Assembly (NCBI GenBank): GCA_007922195.1
Contig: ML681963.1
Coordinates: forward strand, 141,123,059 to 141,187,058
Direction: 5' to 3'
Origin: Podocnemis expansa
Lineage: Eukaryota > Chordata > Testudines > Podocnemididae
DNA: 64,000 nucleotides
The notes under the pieces were generated by a model. It was not told the DNA's origin. It was given only the letters and a program-made list of their open reading frames with translations, and made no database searches. The first letter of the stretch is position 1; each line of letters begins with the position of its first letter. Positions 35,511-46,235 of the stretch are shown in pieces. Both the position numbers and the translations under genes were made by a program.

Positions 35511-36784
35511 CAAGCTACCATATCACACCTTCCAGCTATAAAATACTTTAGTGGTTTTTAAAACTTTCTCCTTGGGGCAAGAGGGAGTTAATAATATAGC
35601 TTTATTTTTTTTTAAGAATGGTGTGAATTTAAGTAAACATTTTCTGCTTTAAGTTTTGTTGAGAGAGTCTAAAATCTCCTTTATAGCAAGGTAGCATAAG
35701 TTGAAACAGGCTCTCATTTGGCTATAGGAAGAAGTCAAGTGACTGGATCTTGTTTATTTTTAACTGCAAATGCCAGTGGGTTATTGCTTAGCACCTTGAT
35801 ATCTTGAAAGTACTTTTTAAATGAACACTTACAGATATGTTTTGATTAGTCTTTGCTTCATTCCTGATTAAAAATTGGAGGCAGACTCTGACTTCTCAAG
35901 GTTGTGATAGAAATTTTCCTAGAAAGTTCAGTGCTTGGTTGTCATCAGTGTTTTTAGGGCACCTATTACTAAAGGTGAGTTAAGGCTTGGGAGCAATAGT
36001 TTTTATTTGTGATTTTATATGAAGAAATCTCTTTATATGACAACTTAGGTATGATTAAAACCTATACAAATTAATTAAATTCCATTAGTTCAGATGAAAG
36101 TTGCCCCATGGAGCTTACATCATTGAAGATTTTCTGTGAGCATGCAAAATGCAGCCTCATGTTTACACTTGTAACATACATATAAAATTAAGTGCTTTTC
36201 AGTTTTTGAACTTTTTTTGGTTTTGAGGAATATAATTCTTATTGCTGAATAACTGTACCCATTATGGAATCTCTTTATTGATTTGCTAACTAAGGGGAAA
36301 GGTGTTGCAGAGTAAAAAGAGCTCTAGTTTTGATTATTAAATGAAAGTGGCATCAATTTTATCTTTACCATGGAGTCAAGTCTTCACTATTCTTCGTATG
36401 AACTCTAAAATCCTGTGCTAAGCAAGACTTGAGCAGAGTATTTTTAGTTATGGAGAGCTTTCTAAAGATCACTTCCACTAGCACTGGATGTGTTTTGTGA
36501 CGTGTGTGAGAGAAAGCATTTGAAGTATTCATTTCCCTAACAGTGCTGAATGACTGCAAAGGCAATAAGAAGACTAATTTCTTTATGAAACCTCTTCTCT
36601 TTTAAAATACAAGCATTTGAAGAGTTCTTATTACTTTAAATAGGGATATTGATCAAGGCTGTGTCGTGACCTTGGATCAAGTATGTCAATGGATTGTACT
36701 GATTTTTTTTTTTTTTTTAAAGAATGGATAACAAAATGACCTGTGCATAACTAATGCAAAGAACTGTTTCCATTGACATAAATC

Positions 36785-36905
36785 ACAGGTAGCACCTGAA
36801 GAAAAATTCTGTGTAGCCTGAAAGTTTTGTCTCTTTGCCAGCTGAAGTTGGTCCAGTACAACTGATTACCTCATCCACCTTGTATCTCTAATGTTTTGGG
36901 ACAGA
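36785..36905 (+). repeat. Dispersed repeat, 'ATTACCTCACCCA' family, copy 3
   Basis: CACCTGAAGAAAAATTCTGTGT, GAAAGTTTTGTCTCTTTGCC, GTTGGTCCAGTACAACTGATTACCTCATCCACCTTGT and TCTCTAATGTTTTGGGAC follow the block order of 6985-7105. Confidence 0.65.
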
Positions 36906-38060
36906 CAGTGCAAACAGCTCCTAATGCAGTCAAGGTTCGGTTCCATCTTTTGTCATATCTTTTTTTTTTTTTTTTTTTTTAGTCACTATTAACTACCTTT
37001 TTGAGAAATTTGTCTTGGAGTGCAAGTTCTTATTGCTTGATGTATTAGCAACAGTTTAAGCGTTGTTTGCTTTAATTCTGCTGTTTTGAATTATCTTGAT
37101 ATGGAAGGAAGGGAGAAATACACCTCCTTAACTTCTGATACAAAGCTTTTGGTCTTGGATAATTTAATATTAACTAGTGGAATTTCTTGAGTTTTGAGTA
37201 CTTGGCCTCTCTGGCTTCATACTGTATTAAATTTAGTTCATAGCATTTGAGACATATCATTTAAAAAAACCAAATCACACTTCTACCAGAAGTTATTCAC
37301 CTATATAAGTAAGTTAATATAATTCAAAGATCAGAGAAGAAGAAAATCTTGTCACTTTGTTTACTTTCTGCATTTGACACTGCTTCTTGCATAGTCTGTT
37401 TCCCTGTTCAGGAGGCTCTTTAACAAGGCAACAAGAAAAGAGAAGATTAAAATAGGTAGATGTGGGTGCCAAAACTGCCAAAATATTAGAAATGAGGATG
37501 CTGGCACATGTACGTTACGTAAAACTACATTAATCTCTCAAAACAATTGATAGGAGCCCCATTTAATGATGATGCTTTAATAAATTGCTCCTTTAAGTAT
37601 TTCATTTATTGCTGTGCAGAAAAAAAGTTACAGTGGCCCTCATTGAGTTATAGCTGGTCCTTTTGGGTTTGTGTGCACACTTGTCCTTTGTTTCCTTTGT
37701 GTCTTTACTTGTTCCCACATCATATGCTTAGACTGTAAAAGGTAGAGCAAAAGTCCTCTCTTTATGCATAGCACAGTGGGACATAGTGGGTCACTGATCG
37801 TTGATTAGATTTGATATGCTGCTAGTGCCCTGTAAACCTCTAGATAAAGTCGATTGATGCAGATACTACCGTATATGTTTGTAGCTGTCATGGCTCCTAG
37901 ATTTCAGCATTCCTACAGAGAAAGGAAGTGGCAAAAGCTGACTAAACACAAGGGATTACAGGAAAAAGGAGAACTATGTACACGTCAATGACAAATTGAG
38001 TTTACATGCCACAGCAGTAGTTTTTTCAGGAATATTTTGTTCACTAGTTCCAAGTCTAGT
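36906..38060. other. Unique non-coding DNA with a T-run
   Basis: A T-run lies at 36960-36980. I see no gene or delimited repeat. Confidence 0.4.
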
Positions 38061-38064
38061 TCTG

Positions 38065-38140
38065 CAAAACAAAGAAGTTCTGTAGCACTTAACTAAGAAA
38101 TTTTTCTCCGAGTGCCACAGGACTTCTTGCTTGTTTTGTT
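38065..38140 (+). mobile_element. Truncated SINE-like fragment
   Basis: CAAAGAAGTTCTGTAGCACTTAACTAAG on the left and AGTGCCACAGGACTTCTTGCTTGTTTTGTT on the right are inverted pieces of the GCATGAGC family. This may be a third, mostly collapsed foldback. Confidence 0.5.
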
Positions 38141-38157
38141 CACTAGGTGGCAGCACT
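38140..38157 (+). promoter_or_regulatory. CTCF-like motif
   Basis: TCACTAGGTGGCAGCACTT is one substitution from the vertebrate CTCF core CCA(C/G)(C/T)AGGTGGCAGC. It sits at the edge of a SINE-like fragment. Occupancy cannot be judged from sequence. Confidence 0.45.
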
Positions 38158-38160
38158 TGC

Positions 38161-40705
38161 CCAATTAACTTCCAGATATGATGATTTACAATGATTATAA
38201 GGAGAGCCCTACTAAATTCTTTTTTCTTTTTTCTTTTTTTTAATAACTCTTCTTTCTCTCTCTCTATCTCTTTTTTGATTTCATGTTGTTCAAGAGGTGA
38301 TGGTGTGGTCAGATCCTGCTGCAAGGAGGGGTGGAATGCCCTGGAGGTTGTGGGGATATGTTGCAAGTGTGCCCCATAGCCATCCTTCAGCAGCAACTTC
38401 TGCTCTGTGGAGTTGGGCTTGGCTTCCTTCTTTCGGGCTTTGTGTCCAGCTCATGTGTTCACAGCGTCTCTCAGATTTGGCCTGGCTAACCCTCTGTCAT
38501 GATGACAGAGGTAGCAGGATCAAAACTGAGTGGCACTATGGTCCTCTGCCAGAGAGATCACAATGCCTGGAGTGGGGTGGTGGATCAAGCCGTAGAGGGC
38601 TGTCACAGCTGCAGAGTGAGCTGCTTTTTAATTTTGTTTTGTGTGTGTTTCTTAATTTGCGTTGTTGCTATAAGCAGTATGAATGGAAGAAAACCTGTTA
38701 TGGGCAGGTCTCTTCAGTTTACACACAGTTGAGCAAGAACAGTAATTTTATGCACATTTTCTTTTTAAAATGTGATTTTTAAGATTTTAACAAGTGGCTT
38801 TGGGGTGTTCTTGTGATAGAATTCTCAGGTAAGATGAGAGTTGGTCTGGTATTACAGGACAAATAGATTTCATTTAAGTATTTTTCAGGCCTTCAAATGA
38901 GGTCTGCCATATTTTCAGGGAGCTGTATAGAAGCATTTTTACAAACGTTTGTTTGTGGTTCCACATCCTTTCACCTCGGGATAGAGGGGGTATTGAGTTC
39001 AGTCACATACTGGAGGTAAGTCTATTGCTACACATTAGAAGCATGAAGCAGATCTGCTTGTGGTGAGTAAACACAACTCTTGGTCTTCTAGGGGTATAAT
39101 ATATTTGTAACTATGGGTGAGAGGTTCTAATGTTGACTCTAGTGGAATATGCCATTGAAACGACAGACAGACATTTGGAAATGTGGTAGATTATATGGAG
39201 ACATTTCTCTGACTGTTTTACAGTAAGCAAGCTGTGTGTGGAATCTTTTTCTTTCAGATGATTGTTTTTTGCCATTAGTGTCTTTACAAGATGGCATCAT
39301 ACAGATTTACTGTCAAAGGTCTTCTTAAAATGAACAATAAGCGGAAAGAGAGATGGATGGGAATTCCCTGAAATCTCAGCAAAGCAAAACTAAGCTTGGA
39401 GTGACTACTTTTTAGCACTTTGTTAAATCCCTGGAAATGGGGCTTAGAAAACTGTCACAAAGATGCAGTAAATATTTTGAACTTCAGTAGTGTATCAGTC
39501 CTTGTGACTCATGACCTAATCTGAGGTTTTGGAAAATAAAACTATTTACTATTATTCTAGATACACTATTGCCACCCTAACCTTGAGCATTAGGAATAAC
39601 CATTTTTCTTTGCTTGTAATTAAGAGAATCTGAAATGCTTTACAGAAGGGAGAAGGCAAGGTATGAAGGGGAGTTTGATGAATATTCTTTCTGATGGGAA
39701 CAGTGTGGTTTCTTGGAACAGACAGTCCTGAAATATGAGCCTGTAATTTAGGAAACTTCCTGATAATGGCTACTCTGATAGATAAAAGAAAGGCAAGCTG
39801 CACCTTTCCTCTTCTTGATCATCTCTCTTGTATGGAAGACATCAGGAAAGGCATCTCTTATTGCAAGATAATCCTTCTTCCAGTTCCCACTCTCCTACTA
39901 GAAGTTCTGTCTTGCTGAGACCTGGGAAACTGATCTGTCAAGTTCTGTTCCATTTATCTTGAGGATCCATAGCTCTTTCACCTCCTATATCTTTTTTTTC
40001 CTTGAGGCATTAGCACAATACAGAGTCTGAAATATTATCCTGACTTTTTTTCAACTCAGTCACATTGGAAAATCCCTGCTATTGAATTTGTTGAAATGGA
40101 ATTCATCACCTGCTCATCCTGCCGTGGTTGGTAAGAGGATTCTTTCTATTCATTCACTAGAACAGACATGAATGGGCATGTATGGAAGCACGCTATGCAG
40201 CCAAAAACTGGGAAGGGAGTTAGCTCAGAACCGTGCAGTTCTGCCCACCCCGTCTCTCACCCCCTTTATAGGCAGGGAGGAGCAGCAGCAGACAGGAAAG
40301 AACAAAAGTCAGCATAATGCTTAGGCAGTGTGTTTTTTTCCTGTCTGTTTCCTGTCTCAATCTAGCTTTTTCTGGTAGTATTTAGTACTACTGGCATTAT
40401 GGTAACCAAAAATTTTGCCATGGGTATTGGATAGCTTTCATCTCTTAAGTGCTTCTCTTACGTTGATTTAGGATCTCTTATGAGACTCATTTCTGTTTTG
40501 CTGATTGGTGAGATCCCAGGTGACAGCCAGCAGTCCTGACAAAGAAGAGTTAAATAGTCTTTCCTTTGGAATTGGTCTTATCGCTTATTAACTGGAGGAA
40601 TCGGAGGCCTGCCTGTGCTTAAAATTTATATCAACATATAGACGCCACTCAAGGGTGTTAAGTTGTGGGGTTTTTTTGTTTTGTTTTGTTTTTTTAATTC
40701 CTGTG
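38161..40705. other. Mostly unique; opposing long ORFs of doubtful meaning
   Basis: A pyrimidine-rich tract lies at 38219-38280. A 161-codon plus frame (38297-38782) overlaps a 140-codon minus frame (37974-38396). Neither resembles a family I know. Confidence 0.4.
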
Positions 40706-40707
40706 TT

Positions 40708-41354
40708 GTAGCTGTGCTGACCTAACCTCCATGTAGACTGGGTTAGGCCAGTGGAAATGTACTTCCATTGACATGGCGACCACTGCTTGGGGAGCTGCAT
40801 TACTGACTCTTCCATTACTATTGGAAGCATCTACACCAGTGGATCCCAGCCTGTGGCCAAAAGTGGCCTGTGGATCCTCTTCTGCTGACTGCGGAAAGGA
40901 ACTGCTGCCTAGATACCCGGGTGAAATGTGTTTCTGTGGAGCTAAAAGACTGGTGCAGGCTCCTTGCAGCAGCCAGGGATATGGAAGATCAACATTCTCC
41001 TTCCAGTGGCTGTAGCAGGGAGCCTGGCAAAGCACTCCACCTGTGTTCGTAGACAATGGAGTACCTGCTGGAGCCAGAGGCAGGGGGCAGCAGTGATCTC
41101 TGGTTCTCCTGGCTGCAGAATGAAGTCACTGCCTAGGGACCCAGCTGGAGTGCATAGGGCTACAGGATGTGTGCAGTTTCCCTGTTGCATCCAGGGAGAT
41201 GGCAGATCAGAGAGAAGGCAGCCTCCTTGCAGAACTCCTTCTGTCTGGCTGCTGGAGGGAGGGGAGGCACTGCTGGTCTGCACTACAGCACTTCAGAGGT
41301 GATTTTTACAGTGCTGAGCTGTGCCACGGGAGTTCCTGTAGTGCAGACAAACCC
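40708..41354. mobile_element. MITE split by a hAT insertion
   Basis: The left part (TTGTAGCTGTGCTGACCTAACCTCCATGTAGAC to GGAAGCATCTACAC) and right part (CTACAGCACTTCAGAGG to GTAGTGCAGACAAACCCT) fit the two ends of the GTCTACACT-type reptile MITEs. The 40837-41275 element separates them. The exact outer ends are approximate. Confidence 0.55.
40837..41275. mobile_element. hAT-like element, relative of the 27506 element
   Basis: The left end CAGTGGATCCCAGCCTGTGG matches the 27506 left end. The internal blocks TGGTGCAGGCTCCTTGC and GCCAGGGATATGGAAGATCAA match it in order. The right end is eroded to GGCACTGCTG. Flanks ATCTACAC (40829-40836) and GTCTGCAC (41276-41283) agree at 6 of 8. The strand reading is the same as for 27506. 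Confidence 0.7.
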
Positions 41355-42019
41355 TCAGCTGAATCATGCATGAGGAGGCTGCTCCCCACCTGGGACTACT
41401 GCACTGTTTCCAGATTATTGGTTAGAGGAGGCATTAATGAGCAAGAGATGGGAAATTGGTCTGTTTTTCGGTCACTGGTTCACGAAAGTGGACACTAACA
41501 ACTTGGGTGAAAGTTTCTGACTAGAAATATTTATCACTTGCTCCATCAGTAACGCAAAGGTGAATATTTAATGTTCTATTCTTTGGTTCCACCTACAGAA
41601 AAAGCACTGCTATTGGAACAGGGTATGCGGTGTTAATCTGAAGAAGTTTATGAATTGGGAATGCATTTTTCTGATGATCTTTCTAAGTTGTATTTGGCAG
41701 CAGGTACTCTGATTTAATACTAGGATAGTTGCATGTAATTTTTCCCATTCCTGTGTAATAGCAGTCTTTCCCTTGTAAGTTGTAACTGCTTAGATGAGAT
41801 TTGAGGAAGCAAGCATATATACTACAAAGACAGCAAGACTGCATGTAAAGACTGTATGAAAAACCAGTAAATTGTTTATTATAATTTACTGCTCTTCAGA
41901 TTTTGTTGAGAGGGGTTTGAAGAAGTAGTTCACATAAACAAATAGGTAATGGGAGCAGTAGAAGGCAGATATGTTTAAAATACTGGACAAGAGTGTATAC
42001 GGCTGACTAACTGCAGTGG
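41355..42019. other. Unique non-coding DNA
   Basis: I see no element or exon that I can support here. Confidence 0.4.
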
Positions 42020-42027
42020 CCCGAAGG

Positions 42028-42168
42028 TAGAGCCCTGCATGGATACAAATAAGTGGATCCATATCTGACCTGCATCCGAAAGAAATGGTCCGTGGATATC
42101 CATGTTGTATCCACGAATGCGGATATAAGGCGGATGTCTGCGGATATCCGCAGATTTGCAGGGCTCTA
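42028..42168. mobile_element. 141-bp hAT MITE with TAGAGCCCTGCA ends
   Basis: The ends TAGAGCCCTGCA and TGCAGGGCTCTA are a perfect 12-bp inverted repeat. Flanks CCCGAAGG (42020-42027) and CCTGAAGG (42169-42176) agree at 7 of 8. The interior repeats GGATAT/ATATCC palindromic words, including GCGGATATCCGC, so the whole element can fold. TAG-type ends are seen in Ac-like hAT families; that placement is an inference. Confidence 0.88.
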
Positions 42169-42215
42169 CCTGAAGGTTCTTTCTGGACTTACCTAAGTTC
42201 TTATGTAGTGTGTTT

Positions 42216-42330
42216 CAGCAGGTCTCAAAGCACTTTATAAAGGAGACTACCATCATTATTCCCACTTTCCAGATGAGGAAACTGAGGTGCAGAGGTTGAG
42301 TGACATGCCTAGCAGTGTAGGGTTCAAGCT
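42216..42330 (-). mobile_element. MIR-like SINE fragment
   Basis: AAAGCACTTTATAAAGGAG, ATCATTATTCCCAC, TTCCAGATGAGGAAACTGAGG, TGCAGAGGTTGAGTGACATGCC and the following GGGTTCAAGC give the MIR core in reverse. It is the clearest MIR copy in the window. Confidence 0.85.
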
Positions 42331-42382
42331 GGTCACTTGTTTCCTTTGAGTCTCTAGAGATCCAAACAAGGAGCCATTCTTT

Positions 42383-42427
42383 CTTTGTTTTGTGAACTAG
42401 ACTAACACAGCTACCCCTTTGAATCTG
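42383..42427 (+). mobile_element. Short 3'-end fragment of the SINE-like element
   Basis: TTTGTTTTGTGAACTAGACTAACACAGCTACCCCTTTGAA is the distal end of the GCATGAGC family. CATTCTTT occurs on both sides (42375-42382 and 42428-42435), as expected for a heavily 5'-truncated insertion. This supports calling that end the 3' end. Confidence 0.65.
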
Positions 42428-43030
42428 CATTCTTTGGATTCTGGTTTTTGACGGTGCCATCATTATTTTGAAATGTTTGCTCACAGGACTGTTATTAAAG
42501 AAGAAAATTTTCTTCCCTCACCTCTGCTTTTTTTATATATATTTTTTTCATAATTCACCAGATGTAGTAACAGCAATTCACTGCTCTGAGTAGAAGTATA
42601 TGGCAGGCCATTTGATTTGGTTAGTCTTTATAGAGTCCTGCCTTGCCTAGTACAATGTTGCTTGTGGCACATAAATATGATATCTGTCAGGAATAGTTTA
42701 ACTAGCAAATATAGAGCAAAATTAAGCAGGTAGTGATGCTGTGAGCAATTGATTATGTGGTTAAGTGTGGGCAAGAAACTTTACATCCTCTCACTGATCC
42801 CTGCCACCTTAGGTGTCCAATTTTGAGGGATTCCACTGTCTTGTGCTCACGGGTAATAGTGTCCTTGAATATATGCTGCTGCCCCTTTCTGATATTCAAG
42901 GCAGTAGCAGAACTAGGCACTTATATGGACTTTTGTGCATTCCTTAAGACTTGACACAGTGAGTTGACCTGCAGCATTCCCTGTTGGCTCCTGTTACTTA
43001 CAGCTCATCAGGGGTTGAATGGCCATAAGA

Positions 43031-43187
43031 CAGGGCTTGACACAACCCAGGAGCCGGGTCGCCATGGCAACTGGAGTTTGTAGCCTGGCTCCTAGCTCTG
43101 CTATAGAAATGCAGCAGAGAAGTGCCCTCCGGTGACTAAAAATAAAATTGCTGGTGCCTAGCTGGGAGCCAATTTTGTTGAGCCCTG
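43031..43187. mobile_element. 157-bp hAT-like MITE
   Basis: The ends CAGGGCTTGACACAAC and TTTTGTTGAGCCCTG are inverted repeats. Flanks CCATAAGA and CACTAAGT agree at 5 of 8. The interior contains GGAGCCGGGT and CTGGCTCCTAG, partly complementary. Confidence 0.7.
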
Positions 43188-43195
43188 CACTAAGT

Positions 43196-44270
43196 CCTAC
43201 ATGTGGTAGATCTAGAGATTGTATATGGCATGTGTGTCTGTATGGGAATTCAGGAGTATCAGGAGAATGAGTGGTGGAAGTGGGGAGACTTAGAACCTAT
43301 TTAAAAAAGATGAAGGTGTATGAAGCATTGCTTAGTTAGATTGCTCAGACCTGGGTATCGGTGACAGGTACGCACAGCAAGAACCGCCAGGAGTAGACTA
43401 ACTGATATGGCTACCCTTGAGCTTTATAGCATGCAGTTGTCTGGGAGCAAAGATTCTTAGTACTTAACAGCCAGTAGATGATAGCTGCTTTATTTAAACA
43501 GACTTTCTGGTATGAAGGCATCAAAATAGCAATGCTGAAACAGGAGCGCCCCAATTGTAAGTCACTGACTGTAGCCTCACCCTCCTTTGAGAATTGACTT
43601 GTTATGACTTGTTCAGTTGAAAAGTGCTGGGCTCCTTCCTTTTCTTCCTAAGTCATTTTTTCAGAATAAAATTTAACAGCAGTGCAGCTGGACAGCTTCG
43701 TAGTGACTGATAAGTGTGCTAATCCCATTGCATGTTAAAAGAGCAGAAGGGGTGATGGGGAGTTGTTAAATTAGAACAACAGGGACGTGGAACCCGGGCA
43801 CTGTCCATATAAAGAGCTGTCTGTCACTGCGGTGTCTAAATTTTTTTTTCAGTTCTTGAACCTTAACGATTTACTGTTTGAACTGATTGGTCTATGTCTG
43901 AGCACTGGTACTGGTACAGGAGTCTGTGTCAGTCTCCAGGCTTTGTCTTATCAGTTTTTTGGAATAAATTTATGACTGTGAGCAGCCCATACCACAGCTC
44001 TGTTAAGTGCTTGTGGGAATTTCATATATGATCTGTATTTAGAAATCAGTACAACATTGATACAGACCTATAATTTTTTAGCAGGTATAATGAATTATGC
44101 CAGGTCAGGTACTAGTGTAAAGGATTTATCTCATACAAATTGTCTTACAAAAATCATTCATATTCCCCCCCTGTGTCACTCAAGGAAGTAAAGAAAACTA
44201 AATCTTTTCACAAAAAGGGTTTATTCTCTAGAAGGGTTACAGTTTTGATGAAATTACTTTGGGTTGGTTT
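43196..44270. other. Unique non-coding DNA
   Basis: I see no element or exon that I can support here. Confidence 0.4.
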
Positions 44271-44283
44271 GGTTTTTTTGGTG

Positions 44284-44338
44284 TGGGTTTTTTGTGGGGG
44301 GGGTGCGCGTGTATGTGTGCGGGGCGGGGGGGGGGGGT
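44284..44338 (+). other. Strong G-quadruplex-prone tract
   Basis: Runs of 8, 4 and 12 G residues are separated by short GT-rich spacers. This is the densest G-run cluster in the window. Confidence 0.6.
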
Positions 44339-45153
44339 TAATGGTACCTCTTCTGACCATCCATCTTCAGATTGGACTTGGAATTTTCCTCTAAGCAGAC
44401 ACTCAAACCTACTAGCTGGAGGCTGACTTGAAATTGTGGAAGGAGGAGAAACATCAAGGTCAGAAGTTAAATTCCACTTTATGCTGTACATCGTTGGATT
44501 TCTACAAGATTGCAGCCTATGAAGCCTGCTTGGGGCCTCAAACTTTGATTTGGCATCTAGTTTGTAGGTAACTGATAAATTCAAAGTCTCACTCCCTCTG
44601 GATGTAGAAAGGGAGAATGTGATACTCCAGGTTGTAGTGGGTAAGTTCATTGTGTCTGCTTGTGCTCTGCTGACACTTTTTCGAGCACGTCATTCTCTAG
44701 GATTGCTTATCTGGTTCCCTTCACCTGTGCTTCGTTTACTCTCTGCTTCAGTTGAGGTTGGTATTGGGGTAGACTGGTTTTAATCTGTCCGTCACTGACA
44801 TTTCACATTGAGTAGCCTTGTTGGTAGGAGTGAGCTGTAATTCTTGGGCCCAATCCACAGCTTGCGTACATCAATGTAGCTCAGTAACAATCATCCACAG
44901 GGTTTGGAGATAAAAGTGTGGGCTGAAGTTATTTGTGTTAGGGGCTACACCTTCAAACAGTTGACAGAATAATGGTAATAAGGAGGAAAAACAGGACCCT
45001 CAAAGTAATTCACTAAGGACAATGAGTATAATTTGGATATTTCATAGGAGGCAGTGATCTTCCCGTTGAAGAGGTTGCCAGTGTAATACTCTCTTTTTTG
45101 GGAGAGAGGGTGGAGGGGTTGATTGGTGTTGGCCTTACAATCAAAATGGTTAC

Positions 45154-45248
45154 CTGAAAGAGGATGTCTTTGAGAAGTGGTCCATCAGTGGTGGGCTTGC
45201 TGACCAAATGGATCAGAGATATTTCTACAAATATTTCATTCACTGTCA
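45154..45248 (-). other. Candidate internal exon, product unknown
   Basis: On the minus strand, GTCATCTTTATTTTTAG precedes 95 nt open in one frame up to TTTCAG|GTAACC. The peptide is VNEIFVEISLIHLV followed by SKPTTDGPLLKDILFQ. A further minus-strand open segment lies at 44350-44690. I do not recognise the sequence. Confidence 0.2.
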
Positions 45249-45954
45249 CTAAAAATAAAGATGACTTTCTCAATGACCCTTGCAAAATATGAGAGTAAGC
45301 CTGTGTTTGTATATTCAGTTTCTTTAGTGTTCACTCTGGTTTTGTTTCTTAATTCTTGTTTTTATTTAGACCACACTATTTGGGAATTACATGCCAACCA
45401 TTCCACAGAGATGAAAGGAGGTGCAGGGAAGGGAGTATGTCTAGAGCAGCCCCACAGAAGGTTCCTGGTCAAAATAATACACCAGTGACACTTCTCTCCT
45501 AAAGTGTCTGCAGTTCTGTTGTCTGACACAGGAAATGCCCAAGGACTGCAGATGGCAACAGGGTTCAAGGGGCAAAAGGTGACCACTATCAGTGTATTTC
45601 TTTGCAGTCTTTTAATCTTTAAAGTCTGTGTCATTGCTTTTGAGGGCCATCCTTTTAAATACTCTCCTGTTTAAATGAGAGTGGACATTGTTCCTCTCCT
45701 TGTCCAGTCACTGCCAACTTCACTCCAGAGTTCAAAGCTGTGTTTGTTGAAATGTGAATGAATTCCATTTTTAATAAGTGAGAGCAAGAATCATGACATT
45801 GCCAAACACACACTTCCCTTTGAGAATGGTCTTCTGTTAGTTTATTTATGAGAAAAAAGCACTTAACCTTCATCATCCACTCTGCAATAAAGAGGGACAT
45901 GAAGAACCCCAGTTTGGCTGTGTACTTCCACTTGCCAGTGCCCTTCTTGGGGGC

Positions 45955-46235
45955 TGGGGTGGTCAGTGGAAGTGCTGCCAAGAGCAGCACTGTTCTCAGC
46001 AGTGCCTCTGCATGGCCCCCCACCTCTGGTAATAGTGCTGCTCTTGGGAGCTGTGTACTGAGATGCTGCTGAGAGCAGCCCAAAGCCCACAAGTAAAGCT
46101 GTGCTCTGTGCAGTTTCTCAGGGCCAGCAGCAGGAGGGGCACTTTCAGCAATGCTGCAAAGGGCATTGCATGCCTCTCCACATCAGCTTGCATGCCACTC
46201 TTGGCACACATGCTGGAGATTGCTGGCCCCTGCCC
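45955..46235. repeat. GC-rich segment with inverted repeats
   Basis: CCAAGAGCAGCACT (45978-45991) and AGTGCTGCTCTTGG (46034-46047) are perfect complements. AGCAGC/GCTGCT words recur through the segment. It resembles a dispersed GC-rich repeat core, but I cannot fix its ends. Confidence 0.5.

Larger units (their letters stand above)
31890..36780. other. Mostly unique non-coding DNA
   Basis: The stretch has a long T-run at 33822-33842, a possible short terminal exon at 33852 and a small tandem repeat at 35450. I see nothing else that I can support. Confidence 0.45.
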
